Assembly: GCA_964387935.1 (NCBI GenBank)
Contig: CAYLZN010000007.1
Coordinates: forward strand, 1-47,586
DNA length: 47,586 nt
From: CAYLZN01 sp964387935
Lineage (GTDB): Bacteria > Acidobacteriota > Vicinamibacteria > Vicinamibacterales > JAFNAJ01
Direction: 5' to 3'
The notes beneath the pieces are model-generated. The model was not told the origin of the DNA and ran no database searches. It saw only the letters and a list, made by a program, of their open reading frames with translations. The position numbers and the translations under genes are program-made. Each line of letters starts with the position of its first letter. Position 1 is the stretch's first letter. This document shows positions 1 through 8,588 of the stretch, piece after piece.

Positions 1-825
1 GCCGCCGACGACGGCGAGGGGCTGGTTGCGGAATGCCGGGAGAGCGCCGTCGCACACCGCGCTCGCGGAGACGCCGCCGCCGGTGGTCGCGAGGCGCATC
101 TCGTTGGGCAGGCCGAGCCAGTTGGCGGTGGCGCCGGTCGCGAGGATGACGGCGGCCGCGCGCACGGTGCCGCCGGAGGCGGTGTGCAGGACGTGCGGCC
201 CGGAACCGTCCTTTGAGAACTCGCAGCGTGTGATCTCGTCCTCGACGACCCTGGCGCCGAAGCGCAGCATCACCGCCGTACCTTCGGTGCTGAGCGTGTA
301 GGCCGGGCCGCCGAGGGCGTCGTCCGGAACCGGCGGCCGACCGGCCATGTCGTACAGCAACTCGGCGGTGGCGGTCTGCCCCTGAAGCGCGGCGCGCCCG
401 AGCGCAGATTCCAGGTCGGTTGCGCCTCGCTCGCGCAGGAACCTGATCAGCCGGTCCCGCCCGAGGTTGGCCGCATACGTCATCGGCGGACCCCAGTTGC
501 TGTCCGTGCGAATCAGGACGGGCTCGTCCAGGAGCGTGGGGCGGCTGCCCAGCAGCGCGCTAAGAGCCTCGAGGTCGTCCTCCCAGATCGCATCGGCCAG
601 CCGAATGGCGTCCACGAGCCGCGGCCAGTCGGACGCCTGATGCGCCCGCGCGATGACGAAGCGGGCGTCGTCGAGTGTGGCGGTGACCGCCAGGCGATCC
701 GGGGCGTGCCTGGCGAACTCCGCCAAGGCCTCCTGATGGCCCGCGCGGATCGCGGCGAGCAGGTCGGATGCCTGCCGTTCGACGGCCGCCAACTGGGGAC
801 GCACCGGGAGGCGGCGGGTGGTCAT
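1..825 (-). CDS. Partial ankyrin-like / thioredoxin reductase-like chimeric protein
   Basis: The reading frame is open from an ATG at 825 to the left edge, giving 275 residues of an incomplete gene. Residues 1 to about 185 look like the divergent ankyrin-repeat proteins of Acidobacteria (helical repeats with motifs such as MTYAANLGRDRLIRFLRERG and ALGRAALQGQTATAELL). From about residue 187 (RFGARVVEDE) the sequence reads as the middle of a thioredoxin reductase: AAAVILATGATANWLGLP, then GGGVSASAVCDG, then the start of the NADPH-binding loop (AVVGG) at the edge. The amino-terminal FAD-binding part of a reductase is absent, and the redox motif reads SAVC where the family has CATC, so the first Cys is Ser (residue 255). 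This is either an in-frame gene fusion at a shared xxFGA sequence or an assembly chimera. It lies divergent to the P450 gene. I see no clear ribosome binding site, and no earlier in-frame ATG, GTG or TTG before a stop at 946-948. Confidence 0.7.
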   Translation of the reverse strand, partial: MTTRRLPVRPQLAAVERQASDLLAAIRAGHQEALAEFARHAPDRLAVTATLDDARFVIARAHQASDWPRLVDAIRLADAIWEDDLEALSALLGSRPTLLDEPVLIRTDSNWGPPMTYAANLGRDRLIRFLRERGATDLESALGRAALQGQTATAELLYDMAGRPPVPDDALGGPAYTLSTEGTAVMLRFGARVVEDEITRCEFSKDGSGPHVLHTASGGTVRAAAVILATGATANWLGLPNEMRLATTGGGVSASAVCDGALPAFRNQPLAVVGG

Positions 826-989
826 CTCTGTCGTCGCATCACGATCGCGCTCGCACAGCAGGCCCCCTGGGACTCGACCGACTGGCGGCCCGGTCGCAGG
901 TCGCCTGCCGGATGCCGTCCGCCGGTCGGTTCGATCAAGATTACCTCAGCAACCGCCGGTCGGACCGCCGGTCGTGCCAAGATGACAGC

Positions 990-2132
990 ATGCCTGACAT
1001 TCCCGGCTGGGAGCCGTTGTCGGAGGAGGTCCTGCGAGATCAGCGCGCCACCTACGATCGCATGCGGGCCGCGTGTCCCGTCGCCCGATCGCCGCGAGGC
1101 GTCACGCTCTTTCGACATGCGGACGTGGTCGCAGCCGCCAACGACCCCCTGACGTTCTCGTCTGCGGCGTCCGCGCACCGGCAGGTGCCGAACAGCCTGG
1201 ACCCCCCGGAACACGCCGTATTCCGGGCGGCGATCGATCCGTTCTTCACGCCCGAACGGATGCGTGCCCTGCAGCCGCGGATCCAGGCGTGCGCACGCGA
1301 TCTCGTCCGCGCGCTGCCCCGCGGCGTCGTCATCGATGCCGTCACTGCGTTCGGGTACCCCTTCGCCGTCCGCGCGCAGGCCGACTGGCTCGGGTGGCAG
1401 GGCGTGGAGGAAGCGCTGCTCGCGTGGATGGCCGAGAACCACGCCGCCACCCGATCGGCCGATCGATCGCGGACGGCCGCAGCGGCGGCGGCCTTCGACG
1501 AGATCGTGACGGCGCAGTTGCGACGTCGCCGCCAGGCGGGACGCGACGCGCCGGAGGACCCCACGACAGAACTGCTCCACGTTCGCCTGAACGGGCTGCC
1601 GCTGCCGGACCCGGACATCGTGTCGATCCTGCGCAACTGGACGGCGGGCGACCTCGGGTCGATTGCGGCGGCTCTTGGCGTGGTCGTCCACTTCCTGGCG
1701 ACACGCCATGACGTCCAGGACACGTTGCGCGCCGGAACGGACGATCTCGCGCGCGCGATCGACGAGATGCTCCGGCTCGACGACCCCTTTCTCGTCAACC
1801 GCCGCGTGGTCACCCGGAGGACGACCGTCGCCGGCTACGAGCTCGAGCCGGGCACGCGCGTGTATCTCAACTGGACGTCGGCCAATCGCGACGAGGACGT
1901 ATTCGGCGATCCCGACACGTACCGGCCTGACGCGCACGCACCGAACAACATCGTCTACGGCACGGGAATCCACGCCTGCCCGGGGCGGCCGCTGGCGACC
2001 CTCGAGCTGGTCGAGGCCGTGCGGGCGTTGCTTCGGCTCACGTCACGCGTGGACCTGGCGGCCGGCGTGCCGGCGGCCCGCGAGACCTACCCGGTTGGCG
2101 GCTGGCAGCAGGTTCCTGTCGTGTTGCGGTGA
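990..2132 (+). CDS. Cytochrome P450
   Basis: A 380-residue heme-thiolate monooxygenase of the soluble bacterial class; the substrate cannot be told. The heme-binding motif is YGTGIHACPG, with Cys ligand at about residue 330 and Tyr in the usual Phe position. The K-helix ExxR is EMLR, and the I-helix region reads TAGDLGSIAAAL, which lacks the usual acid-Thr pair. The ATG at 990 is chosen because the family N-terminus begins there; the open frame extends upstream to 768 but that part is low-complexity shadow. No ferredoxin or ferredoxin reductase gene is adjacent, so redox partners must be elsewhere. The broken glucosidase starts 17 bases downstream on the same strand. Confidence 0.9.
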   Translation: MPDIPGWEPLSEEVLRDQRATYDRMRAACPVARSPRGVTLFRHADVVAAANDPLTFSSAASAHRQVPNSLDPPEHAVFRAAIDPFFTPERMRALQPRIQACARDLVRALPRGVVIDAVTAFGYPFAVRAQADWLGWQGVEEALLAWMAENHAATRSADRSRTAAAAAAFDEIVTAQLRRRRQAGRDAPEDPTTELLHVRLNGLPLPDPDIVSILRNWTAGDLGSIAAALGVVVHFLATRHDVQDTLRAGTDDLARAIDEMLRLDDPFLVNRRVVTRRTTVAGYELEPGTRVYLNWTSANRDEDVFGDPDTYRPDAHAPNNIVYGTGIHACPGRPLATLELVEAVRALLRLTSRVDLAAGVPAARETYPVGGWQQVPVVLR

Positions 2133-2149
2133 GACGTGGTGAGCACACC

Positions 2150-2778
2150 ATGAACGCAGAACTCCGGAGGCTCGAGCAGGACCGCCAGCGGACACACCAT
2201 TGGAAGCGATGGGGACCCTACCTGAGCGAGCGGGCCTGGGGCACGGTGCGCGAGGACTACAGCCCGGGAGGGACCGCCTGGGAGTACCTCCCCCACGACC
2301 ACGCGCGGTCCCGCGCGTATCGCTGGAACGAGGACGGCCTGGCCGGCATCTCGGACCGCCACCAGCGAATCTGCTTCGCGCTGGCGCTCTGGAACGAGCG
2401 CGATCCCATGCTCAAGGAGCGCCTGTTCGGGCTGACCGGCAACCAGGGCAACCACGGCGAGGACGTCAAGGAGTACTACTTCTACCTGGACAGCACGCCC
2501 ACCCACTCGTTCATGAAGTGGCTCTACAAGTACCCGCAGGCGGCGTTCCCCTACGAACGGCTGGTCGACGAGAACCGCCGCCGCGGCCGTCAGGAGCCGG
2601 AGTTCGCGCTGCTCGACACCGGCGTCTCCGATCAGGATCGCTACTTCGACGTCTTCGTGGAGTACGCCAAGGGAGATCCCGAGGAGTCCTCATCGAGATC
2701 ACCGCGGTGAACCGCGGGTCGGAGCCGGCGCCGCTGCACCTGCTGCCGACCGTCTGGTTCCGGAACACGTGGTCGTGG
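2150..2778 (+). pseudogene. Glucosidase (GH63/MGH1-like) remnant, frameshifted and truncated
   Basis: The first 179 codons match the amino terminus of the roughly 880-residue glucosidases of this type (KRWGPYLSERAWGTVREDYS, SFMKWLYKYPQAAFPYERL, RYFDVFVEYAKGDPEE). At about 2686 the frame shifts: family homology (LIEITAVNRGSEPAPLHLLP, then WFRNTWSW) continues in another frame until about 2778. The change is explained by one missing base in an expected GAG-GAG-ATC-CTC-ATC. After RNTWSW the similarity stops, so about three quarters of the gene, including the catalytic domain, is missing. The ATG at 2150 is in family context. Taken as encoded, translation ends at 2710 with a 186-residue product. 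The gene is decayed, or the assembly has both an indel and a misjoin here. Confidence 0.8.
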
Positions 2779-2844
2779 GTGGCGATGCCACCACCTCACC
2801 TTTCGGAGAGCCCCCGCATGACTCGCACGCGCGAGCGGCAGGAG

Positions 2845-3324
2845 TTACGCGGAAGCGGGCGCGGTCGGCGCCCACTCCATCGCGGTGAACGCCGTATCGA
2901 GGGGCGTTGACGCCACGTGGTTGGTGTAGTTCGACAGCGTCTTGAGGCCGATGCCCAGGACGACCTCGAGAACCTGCCGCCGGCCGTAGCCGGCCTCCAT
3001 GAAGCTCCTCGTCTCGCGTTCGGAGGGCCAGCCGCGCGATTCGACCATCGTCGTCGTGAACCGGCGGAGCGCTTCGAGCTGTGGGTCGCGAATCGGACTG
3101 CCCTCACGCAGCGCGGCGACGATGTCGGCGGGGACGCGCTGCATGGCCGAGATGGCGCTGTGCGCCGCCACGCAGTAGGGGCAGCCGTTTTCGACGCTCG
3201 TTGCCAGCAGCACGATCTGTCGCTCGGTGGCGCTGAGCGACGACTCGTCGAAGAGGCTGGAGACGGTCGTGTACGCCTTCAGCAGGGCGCGGTGGCGGGG
3301 CCGCACCAGACGGGATACGCACAC
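2845..3324 (-). CDS. Carboxymuconolactone decarboxylase / AhpD-like family protein
   Basis: A 159-residue protein with the AhpD-fold redox motif ENGCPYCVAAHS (Cys48 and Cys51, with His three residues later) and family sequence FMEAGYGRRQVLEVVLGIGL and TLSNYTNHVASTPLD. Such proteins are small helical alkylhydroperoxidase-like or peroxidase-partner enzymes. The GTG at 3324 is the only start near family context. The usual N-terminal 20-30 residues (up to the segment before ALLKAYTTVSSLF) are replaced by MCVSRLVRPRHR. The frame stays open upstream to a stop at 3520 but without homology or an ATG, so the 5' end looks rearranged. It is convergent with the broken glucosidase. Confidence 0.75.
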   Translation of the reverse strand: MCVSRLVRPRHRALLKAYTTVSSLFDESSLSATERQIVLLATSVENGCPYCVAAHSAISAMQRVPADIVAALREGSPIRDPQLEALRRFTTTMVESRGWPSERETRSFMEAGYGRRQVLEVVLGIGLKTLSNYTNHVASTPLDTAFTAMEWAPTAPASA

Positions 3325-3826
3325 CCGCCAGCCGGCACGCCGGGCCGCATTCGGGTCCCCGAAATCCCACGAGGCAGCGATGCGCCGGGCAACCCCGGCA
3401 CGACCACTCCGGAGAGTCTCCAGCAGCCGCCTCTCGTTACGCCCGCCGTCGGACGGGTCGGCAACGTGACCGGGAAGGACCAGGTCTTCCAGCAGCCGGG
3501 TCTCGGGCTGTTCGCTCCTTCAAGTACTCCCGGAGGCGGCCGCCGGCGCGACGGCACCTTCGTTCCTCAGGCGAAGCAGGCGATTGACGCGTTGGAAGCC
3601 GAACCCGCGCCCATCGCGAGGGTGAACACTCAGCGCCAGCCCGCCATCGATCCATCCGAGTCGAGACCGACGGCATCGACGACGACCCCGTGTAACGCTC
3701 TGCTCGCTCGACGGACGGAATCCGTGGGTCATTGATGCCGAAGACGCCGGTCGCCTCGACAGACGACGCCCTTCGCTGATGGCCGCTGGACCTCATCGAT
3801 GACTGAACTGAGCACGGAGACCACCG
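3325..3826. other. Region without a convincing gene
   Basis: Open frames exist on both strands here, but none shows a recognisable domain, a good ribosome site or coherent family sequence. The minus-strand frame upstream of the AhpD-like gene and a short minus frame around 3520-3732 are Arg/Pro-rich and look like GC-rich shadow sequence or decayed remnants. The last few tens of bases before 3827 presumably carry the expression signals of the DUF3179 gene. Confidence 0.5.
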
Positions 3827-4840
3827 ATGCTGCCTCTGCTTCTCGCCGTGGCCCTGACTTCCGCGTTCGCGCAGCCGTCCTGGGACGAAGTGGTCACCAT
3901 CGACGGTGATCCCGTCCTGCGCGGCCTGCCGAAGGACGCCATTCCGGCCATCGACCGACCGGCATTCGTGCCGGCGCGCGACGCCACCTGGATGCGCGAC
4001 GAGGAACCCGTCATCGGCGTCGACGTCGACGGCATCGCGCGGGCGTACCCGGCGTGGCTGCTGGACGGCCACGAGATCGTGAACGACACGATCGGCGGCC
4101 GCGTCATTGCCGTCACCTGGTGACCGCTCTGCTACACGGGCATCGTGTATGCCCGCACGGTGGCCGGACGCGACCTCACCTTCGGCGTTTCCGGCATGCT
4201 CTGGCGCGACAACCTGATCATGTACGACAGGCAGACCGACACCTGGTGGGCACAGGCGAGCGGCGAGGCAATCCGGGGCCCGCTGAAGGGCCGCCGGCTG
4301 GACGTCGTGACCGCGGACATGGTCTCGTGGAAGCAGTGGAGGACGCTCCATCCCTCGACCTCGGTGCTCGTACGTCCCGGCGGCGGGGGGCGCCATCGCG
4401 ATCGGTACGCCAGCTATCATGCAGGGGGCGACGTCGGTGTCACGGGGCGCACCCGGGGCGGAGGCGCCCTCGAGGCCAAACGCCGTGTCCTGGGGTTCCG
4501 ACTTGGTGACCGCGCCTACGCCGTCCCGTTGGACGCCTTTCGCACCTCCCGAGTCATTCGCGTGGACGCCGACGGCACGCCGGTCACGCTGGTCGCGACT
4601 GGCGACCGTCGGAGTGCGCGTGCCTTCCTCGCCGGCGCGCGTACCCTCGAGGACACCCAGGCGACGGGCGACCGCGTGATGCTGAAGGACCGGGAGACCG
4701 GTTCCTCGTGGGACGGGTACGAGGGCAGAGCGGTGGCCGGGCCGTTGATCGGGCAGACCCTGGAGGCGACGCCGACGTTCCCGTCGTACTGGTTCTCGTG
4801 GCGTGCGTTCTTCCCGCGGACGAAGGTCGTCGGTCTCTGA
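3827..4840 (+). CDS. DUF3179 family protein, probable selenoprotein (UGA at 4121-4123)
   Basis: One frame runs from ATG 3827 to the stop at 4838-4840, interrupted only by a TGA at 4121. Residues 1-16 look like a signal peptide (LPLLLAVALTSAFAQ). Before the TGA the sequence is DUF3179-like (VIGVDVDGIARAYPAWLLDG, HEIVNDTIGGRVIAVTW). After it, PLCYTGIVYARTVAGRDLTF and MLWRDNLIMYDRQTDTWWAQ continue in the same frame for 238 residues without another lesion. The family motif is WCPLC, so UGA sits exactly where the first Cys of CxxC is expected (residue 99 of 337). A perfect hairpin follows (separate entry). I infer selenocysteine; a nonsense mutation is the alternative. DUF3179 has no settled biochemical role. 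Selenocysteine machinery genes are not in this window. Confidence 0.8.
4137..4155 (+). promoter_or_regulatory. Candidate bacterial SECIS hairpin for the DUF3179 UGA
   Basis: Perfect 7-bp stem CGGGCAT/ATGCCCG with loop CGTGT. It begins 13 nt after the TGA, and the loop starts about 20 nt after it. This fits the general bacterial SECIS description: a short stem-loop inside the coding region 16-37 nt past UGA, with a G among the first two loop bases. The match is structural only; no SelB-binding test is possible here. Confidence 0.6.
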
Positions 4841-4931
4841 CCTCGTTTGCCGGCCCGCGAACGAGCCGGGGGGAGGAGCCAACGCCCAGCCCGGTCACGT
4901 AACGACCGCGGCTGTTCTCGGACTGGTCACT

Positions 4932-5719
4932 ATGCACACGACAGTGAAGGTGAAGGGGACCGAGGAAACCGGCCCCCTGGTCTGTACGGAAATCTGGGGG
5001 GGAAACCGGCGGATCGAGCGGCTGGTCGAGTTGCCGGGTCTCTGTGCATGGGTCTCCTCGGCTCCCTTCGAAGGAAGTGTGGGCGGCGACGTCTACTACT
5101 TCTCGCGGTGCAGCCAGGGCCTGCTGACCCGGGTCGCTCTCGCGGACGTCAGCGGCCATGGCGAACGGGTCCAGCGGCTCGGCGAGCAGTTGCGGGGCCT
5201 GATGCACGAGCACGTCAATGCCTGGACCAGACGGACCTGATGGCGGCGATCAACGACGCCTTTCCGAAGGAACTCGACGAGGCCCGCTATGCCACTGCGG
5301 TCCTGGTCGGCGTGTACGCCACGACCGGCGAAGCGGTGTTCACCAACGCCGGTCACCCGCTGCCTTTGCGCTACACCGCCCGGCATCGAGAGTGGAGCTG
5401 GGTGGAGGAGGATCCTCAACCCGCGCATGAGGTGGCGGGCCTCCCGGTCGGCCTCATCCCCGGCACCCGGTATCACCAGACGGTCCTGCAGCTCGATCCC
5501 GGCGACCCCTTGATCCTCTACACAGACGCCCTCGTGGAGGCTCGCGACGCCAGTGGCGAGATGGTGGATGGGCGATGGCTGATCGAGACGGCCCGCAGTC
5601 TGGTGACGCCCTCCGCGGAAGCAGTGGGCCGGGCGCTCGCCTCTGGCCTGTCTGTGCGCCGTGACGGTCCACAGGAAGACGACGAGACGATCATCGTCCT
5701 CGAGCGCCTGGCAGGGTAG
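4932..5719 (+). pseudogene. SpoIIE/PP2C-type serine phosphatase, frameshifted
   Basis: The first frame (ATG 4932) encodes VCTEIWGGNRRIERLVELPG, GGDVYYFSRC and VALADVSGHGERVQRLGEQL, typical of stand-alone SpoIIE-like phosphatases, and would end at 5238-5240. The rest (DQTDLMAAINDAFPKELDEA, TNAGHPLPLRY, LILYTDALVEARD, EDDETIIVLERL) is in the next frame and ends at 5719. The join is at about 5225, where one G is missing from an expected TGG-GAC-CAG. Joined, it is about 262 residues with the metal-binding Asp motifs GGD, ADVSGHG and DDET all present. Either a recently inactivated gene or an assembly indel in a G run. It starts 91 bases after the DUF3179 gene. Confidence 0.8.
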
Positions 5720-5779
5720 TGTGGCCAGGCCATGAGCCTTGCGCCGCAGGCCTCGCGCCGGCTCGCATGTCGGATCGGC

Positions 5780-6205
5780 TCAGGTCCGATCCAGATCCGG
5801 CCGCCAGTGCCTGATGGCGCGCTTGATGGCATCCGCGCTCAGCGACTCGCGCGCCGCGCGCTCCAGCAGCTCCGGGAACTCCGCGTCCGGCGCGAAACGC
5901 AGCGCGATCACCTGGCGCTTCGAAAGCGCCCGGAAGGTTTCGAGCTGCTCCGGTGAGAGAAGGGCCGAGGCCCTCAACCCCATCTCCAGCTTGATGATTC
6001 GGTCCTGCAGCGCCGTGATGTAGACTCGGCTGATCAGGAGCAACACGAAGACGGTGGCGACGAGCGCGCCGAGCCCGAGGGCCAACGGGGAGCGTCCGCC
6101 GATGTCGAAGAACGAGAGCGCGAAGCACACGATGGCGACGAACAGGAGCAGGAATCCGACGCGGGTGAGCCGGGGATTGTGTCGATGGTTCTCGTAGCTC
6201 TGCAT
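5780..6205 (-). CDS. DUF6526 family membrane protein
   Basis: A 141-residue protein starting MQSYENHRHNPRLTRVGFLL. Two hydrophobic segments lie near residues 17-35 and 41-62, followed by a soluble tail with ITALQDRIIKLEMGLR, QVIALRFAPDAEFPELLERA and AIKRAIRHWRPDLDR, the pattern of DUF6526 proteins common in Acidobacteria. The function is unknown. It is transcribed divergently from the MOSC gene, with 38 bases between the two starts. Confidence 0.85.
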   Translation of the reverse strand: MQSYENHRHNPRLTRVGFLLLFVAIVCFALSFFDIGGRSPLALGLGALVATVFVLLLISRVYITALQDRIIKLEMGLRASALLSPEQLETFRALSKRQVIALRFAPDAEFPELLERAARESLSADAIKRAIRHWRPDLDRT

Positions 6206-6243
6206 CTCAGTCTCCCCTCCGCGCCGCCCGGCGTGGGCCGTCC

Positions 6244-7164
6244 GTGCTAATCGGGCGGGTTGCTCAGATCTGGCGCTATCCCGTCAAGTCGATGGCGGGA
6301 GAAGCGCTCGAGTCCAGCCCCATCGGCTCCGGCGGCCTTGCGGGAGATCGCGGCTGGGCGCTCCGGGACGATACGGCAGGCGAGATACGGAGCGCAAGGC
6401 AGTGGCCGATCCTCCTCCAGTGTTCCGCGCGGTACAGGAACCCGCCCGGCGGCGCAGGCGGGCACGTGGAGATCGCGCTTCCCGACGGCACCATCATGTC
6501 GAGTGAGAGCGAGTCGATCGGCGATGCGCTCTCGGGACTCGTGGGTGCGCCCGCCTCGCTGTGGCCGCTCCGGCCCGCGACCGACAGGGATCACTACCGG
6601 CGCGCGGGGCGTGGAGCGGCCGTTGCGGCCGTGATCGGACGCTCTCGCCTGGGACGTCGGTCGCTTCAGCGCCTCCTCGAGGCGACGGGGTTCGATGAAG
6701 GGCTCCGGCGACAGTTCGGCCGCGAGGTCGGCGAGCCCCTGCCGGACTTCGGACAGCTGCCTGGCGAGCTCTTCGAGTTCGTGTCCCCGCCGGGCACCTA
6801 CTTCGACGTCGCTCCACTTCATCTGCTCACGACGTCGTCCCTTGCGGCGATGTCGCGCGCGAATCCCGAGGCCGACTGGGACGTCCGGCGGTTTCGCCCG
6901 AACATTCTCGTCGAGACGGGCCGGTCACCCGCGCTCGTCGAGCCGGGCTGGTGCGGGCGGCAGGTTCGAGTCGGAGCAGTGACGCTCCGGTGCAACAGTC
7001 CCGCGCCGAGGTGCAGCGTGCCCACTCAGCCGCAGCGAGCACTTCCCCGGGACACGTCGATGCTCCGGACGATCGTTCGCGAGGGCGGGCAGAGTCTGGG
7101 AATCTACGCAGACGTGGTCTCCGGAGGCGAGATCGCCGTCGATGACCCGGTAGAACTCTGCTGA
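6244..7164 (+). CDS. MOSC domain-containing protein
   Basis: A 306-residue protein with an N-terminal MOSC beta-barrel (GRVAQIWRYPVKSMAGEALE, GLAGDRGWALRD) and a MOSC catalytic domain. The family Cys lies in the segment PAPRCSVPTQ, with RFRPNILVET before it. MOSC proteins bind molybdenum cofactor sulfur or reduce N-hydroxylated substrates; the specific substrate here is not evident. The GTG at 6244 directly precedes family sequence and is the start used. The gene stands alone. Confidence 0.88.
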   Translation: MLIGRVAQIWRYPVKSMAGEALESSPIGSGGLAGDRGWALRDDTAGEIRSARQWPILLQCSARYRNPPGGAGGHVEIALPDGTIMSSESESIGDALSGLVGAPASLWPLRPATDRDHYRRAGRGAAVAAVIGRSRLGRRSLQRLLEATGFDEGLRRQFGREVGEPLPDFGQLPGELFEFVSPPGTYFDVAPLHLLTTSSLAAMSRANPEADWDVRRFRPNILVETGRSPALVEPGWCGRQVRVGAVTLRCNSPAPRCSVPTQPQRALPRDTSMLRTIVREGGQSLGIYADVVSGGEIAVDDPVELC

Positions 7165-7333
7165 GGCGTGTGCCGCTGGGCGAGACCCCAGCTCGTCATC
7201 GGCGACGGCCGCTCCGTCATGTCGGCGATCATTTCGCGCGCGGCCTCGGTGTGCCGGCCCTGGTCGCTGTGCACGAGCGCAGGGAGGAGGTGCGCAAGCG
7301 GGAACGCCGTGCGGATGTCCAGCCAGCCGGGGG

Positions 7334-7813
7334 TTACACGCGCTTGCGGCGGACCGTACGTGCGATCAGGTGGTCGAGCGACATCGTGCCCGGGCCGCGC
7401 GTCAGGATGAGCGCCAGCGCGCCGCCCCAGAACAGGTGATCCGGCCACGCGTTCGGGTACACGAACGTCTGGATGACGAGCAGCATCCCGAAGAGCGGCA
7501 GCGTGGCGAGCCTGGCGCCGAGCCCGAGAAACAGCAGGATCGGCAGCGTCAGTTCCTGCACCATGGCCATGCGCGCCGCGACCTCGGGAGCCAGCAGCGG
7601 CACCTGGTATTCGTCCCGGAAGAGCAGCACGGTGAACTCCCACGACTGGTACTTGAGCAGGCCGGCCTTGAAGAACACGAGGCCCACGCCGACCCGGATC
7701 AGGAGCAGGAGCACGGACAACGGAACGCGTTCGAGCCGGGCGACAAGTGCCTCGTAGAACGTCGACGCAGGAGCAGGAACGGTGGCAGTGGCAGTGGCGG
7801 TCAGAGTCGTCAT
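7334..7813 (-). CDS. bufD: DoxX family membrane protein, last gene of the bufferin operon
   Basis: A 159-residue protein with four predicted membrane segments; LIRVGVGLVFFKAGLLKYQS is the DoxX signature helix, followed by MAMVQELTLPILLFLGLGAR and FLWG-like sequence near DHLFWGGALALILTRGPG. A DoxX protein is the usual fourth member (BufD) of bufferin operons. It starts 10 bases after the BufC-like gene stop. The N-terminus is a Thr/Ala-rich tail (MTTLTATATATVPAPA). Confidence 0.82.
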   Translation of the reverse strand: MTTLTATATATVPAPASTFYEALVARLERVPLSVLLLLIRVGVGLVFFKAGLLKYQSWEFTVLLFRDEYQVPLLAPEVAARMAMVQELTLPILLFLGLGARLATLPLFGMLLVIQTFVYPNAWPDHLFWGGALALILTRGPGTMSLDHLIARTVRRKRV

Positions 7814-7823
7814 GGGGAGATCC

Positions 7824-8588
7824 TCAGTGAGCGGCGCGCCGCCCGACGATCAGGCCGGTTCCAGTCATGGCCGCGAACGCCGCCGCCACGTCGAAGGCGC
7901 CTTCCTCCTCCGCCGCGGCGAGGTACGCGGCGTCGAGCGTCAGGCCCTGCTGCAGGGCCTGTCGGAACGACCACGTGGGCGCGTCGAGCGCCTGGATGCG
8001 GAATTCGCCTCGCGCGCCGCGCACTTCCAGCCACGTCCGGGCCGGAGACATCGGGTACGAGGCGGGAGCAGAATCGGTGATGAAGCGTTCGAACAGATCG
8101 TGAACGGGCCAGTCTGTTCGCAGATAGAACAGTCCGGGCTGCAGCGCGACGGTGAGGTCCGGCGCCTCGTCACCGCCCAGCGTTGCGAGCCTGCCGAGAT
8201 CGACAGGCACGTCGATCGCGATGGACGCCAGCCCCACGTGCCACTCGAGGACGCCGAACGGCGTGATGCAGGAGTCAGGTGGCTGGCCAAGCCTGCACGT
8301 GACGAACGCCGGAAAGCCTGCGCCGTACTCTGCGAGGCACGGCGCAGTTGGCGGATGGGCACGCACGAAGGCCTCGGCCGCGTCCGCGAGCGGACGCCCA
8401 CCCACCAGCCACGCGAGCGCAGGAAAGCGCGTGAGGAGCGTCCCCACGAGACTGGCCCGGTAGTGTCGCTGGTGGATCGCCAGCCTGGCGATCGGATCCC
8501 ACCCACCTGCCAGGCGCGGCAGCGCCGGCCCGGCCTCGCCAGAGACCACGGCGTCGCGAATCGCCGCCTGGGTCTCAGCCAGTGACAC
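7824..8588 (-). CDS. bufC: DUF2063 (BufC/HvfC-like) partner of MNIO enzyme
   Basis: A 254-residue protein with the DUF2063 pattern: MSLAETQAAIRDAVVSG at the N-terminus, then LAIHQRHYRASLVGTLLTRF, FPALAWLVGGRPL, FVRAHPPTAPCLAEYGAGF and FGVLEWHVGLA. In characterised MNIO systems this partner recruits the precursor peptide to the MNIO enzyme. It starts at a GTG (8588) and overlaps the BufB-like gene by 14 bases, implying translational coupling. Confidence 0.85.
   Translation of the reverse strand: MSLAETQAAIRDAVVSGEAGPALPRLAGGWDPIARLAIHQRHYRASLVGTLLTRFPALAWLVGGRPLADAAEAFVRAHPPTAPCLAEYGAGFPAFVTCRLGQPPDSCITPFGVLEWHVGLASIAIDVPVDLGRLATLGGDEAPDLTVALQPGLFYLRTDWPVHDLFERFITDSAPASYPMSPARTWLEVRGARGEFRIQALDAPTWSFRQALQQGLTLDAAYLAAAEEEGAFDVAAAFAAMTGTGLIVGRRAAH

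Noticed and set aside
3437..4882. A 481-residue minus-strand frame antisense to the DUF3179 gene
   Set aside because: Composition is Arg/Pro/Gly-rich without any domain; the plus strand carries a recognised family across most of it.
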